From Lentisphaeria bacterium (lineage in GTDB: Bacteria; Verrucomicrobiota; Lentisphaeria; JABSQK01; UBA12247), in NCBI GenBank assembly GCA_003477185.1, contig DMTJ01000595.1, positions 1 through 7,002 of the forward strand: a stretch of 7,002 nt of DNA, written 5' to 3'. Position numbers and translations under genes: made by a program. The notes under the pieces were generated by a model. It was not told the DNA's origin. It made no database searches and saw only the letters and a program-made list of their open reading frames with translations. Of the stretch, positions 6,106 through 7,002 are shown in pieces. Numbering within the stretch: the stretch's first letter is position 1; each line of letters begins with the position of its first letter.

Positions 6106-7002
6106 TGGTTCGCGCGCTCCTTGAGAAATTGTTGCCAGCGTTCGTCGCCAAGTGCATCGGCAATGGTGAAGATGTCTTTGTCGCCCCGGCCGGAGAGGTT
6201 GATGAGAATGACTTCGTCGGGTTTCATGGTTGCGGCTTCGCGGAGGGCTCCGGCGACGGCGTGGGCGCTTTCAAGCGCGGCGATGATGCCTTCATGACGC
6301 ATGAGCATGCGCAGGGCGTCGACGACTTCGGAATCGGTGGCGGCCTCAAAGCGGGCACGGTTGACGTCGTGCAGGTGTGAGAGGATGGGGCTGACGCCGA
6401 TGTAGTCGAGGCCAGCGGCGACGGAGTGGGTCTCGCGCATCTGGCCTTCGTCGTTCTGCAAGAAGTAGGTTTTGTAGCCTTGCGCGACGCCGGTGGAGCT
6501 GCCAGAATCAGTGAGGCGCGAGGCATGGCGCTCGGTGTCGAGGCCATCGCCGCCAGCTTCAATGCCGACGAGTTCTACGGCTTCATCGTTGAGGAAACCA
6601 CTGAAGATGCCCATGGCATTGGAGCCGCCGCCGACACAGGCAAAGATGCGGTCCGGGAGCTTGCCGGCTTGCTTCAGAATTTGCTCGCGCGCTTCGATGC
6701 CGGTGATGCTCTGAAAGTAGGAGACCATGAGGGGGAAGGGGTGGGGACCGCAGGCTGTGCCAAGCGCGTAGTGGGTCTCATCCATGGAGTTTGCCCAGTC
6801 ACGAAAGGCCTCGTTGATGGCGTCTTTGAGGGTGGCGGTGCCGTCGGTGACAGGGATGACTTCGGCGCCCATCTGTTCCATCCAGAACACGTTGGGACGT
6901 TGGCGTTCGACGTCGACAGCCCCCATATAGATGGTGCAGTCGAAGCCCATGCGTGCAGCCATGGTGGCTGTGGCGACGCCGTGCTGACCGGCGCCGGTCT
7001 CG
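6102..7002 (-). CDS. trpB: Tryptophan synthase beta chain, 5' part cut off by the window edge
   Basis: TrpB condenses indole with L-serine to L-tryptophan using pyridoxal phosphate, in an alpha2beta2 complex with TrpA. The frame is open from the edge (first full codon at 7001) for 299 codons, beginning at ETGAGQHGVATAT, equivalent to Glu109 of Salmonella TrpB. About 100 N-terminal residues, including the lysine that binds the cofactor, are outside the window. Visible motifs are DVERQRPNVFWMEQMGAEV, LGTACGPHPFPLMV, the phosphate-binding loop CVGGGSNAMG, RHEGIIAALESAHA, and NLSGRGDKDIFT with the serine near the pyridine nitrogen. The Met at 6962 is internal, not the start. The ATGA overlap with trpA is the classical arrangement that keeps the two subunits at equal amounts. 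The sequence resembles the standard TrpB1 type, not the longer TrpB2. Confidence 0.97.
   Translation of the reverse strand, partial: ETGAGQHGVATATMAARMGFDCTIYMGAVDVERQRPNVFWMEQMGAEVIPVTDGTATLKDAINEAFRDWANSMDETHYALGTACGPHPFPLMVSYFQSITGIEAREQILKQAGKLPDRIFACVGGGSNAMGIFSGFLNDEAVELVGIEAGGDGLDTERHASRLTDSGSSTGVAQGYKTYFLQNDEGQMRETHSVAAGLDYIGVSPILSHLHDVNRARFEAATDSEVVDALRMLMRHEGIIAALESAHAVAGALREAATMKPDEVILINLSGRGDKDIFTIADALGDERWQQFLKERANQ

Noticed and set aside
1..7002. New defence, mobile or CRISPR-like system
   Set aside because: No transposase, integrase, repeat array, toxin-antitoxin pair or nuclease pattern is visible; nearly all sequence is explained by metabolic and tRNA-modification genes.

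Overview
The window is a GC-rich bacterial chromosomal segment with two arms that converge near position 3410. I think the organism is a member of the Verrucomicrobia / PVC group, possibly a marine polysaccharide degrader, but this is an inference. It rests on the fusion-type XylR regulator beside xylA, a GH95-type secreted glycosidase next door, and a prepilin-type N-terminal segment of the LIExLVVIxIIAILAAMLLP kind, which is very abundant in that group. There is no rRNA or other marker that fixes the taxon.

Left arm (1-3413). A secreted glycoside hydrolase family 95 protein runs off the left edge on the minus strand; only its signal peptide and first domain residues are visible. After a 330-base non-coding gap comes a XylR-type regulator (minus strand). 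It is divergent from xylA, the xylose isomerase gene (plus strand). The 115-base gap between them carries a 7-bp direct repeat spaced exactly 11 bp, which is the best candidate for the regulator's own binding site. Downstream of xylA lie a strong 11-bp hairpin and a short remnant of a type IV pilin-like gene. Together this suggests sensing and use of xylose, possibly from a xylose- and fucose-containing polysaccharide.

Right arm (7002-3410, minus strand). Five tightly packed genes read in the order trpB (5' end cut by the window edge), trpA, tsaB, a DUF3228-type gene and a small membrane-anchored protein. Junctions are a 4-base ATGA overlap, 7 bases, 8 bases and another ATGA overlap, so this is almost certainly one transcription unit with translational coupling. 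It joins the last step of tryptophan synthesis to a subunit of the tRNA t6A-modification machinery and to two proteins of unknown role.

I see no tRNA, rRNA, CRISPR array, insertion sequence or obvious new defence system. The most unusual points are the operon composition, changed residues around the TrpA catalytic motif, the putative AraC-type half-sites, and the pilin remnant, whose possible ribosome-binding site lies inside the xylA downstream hairpin.
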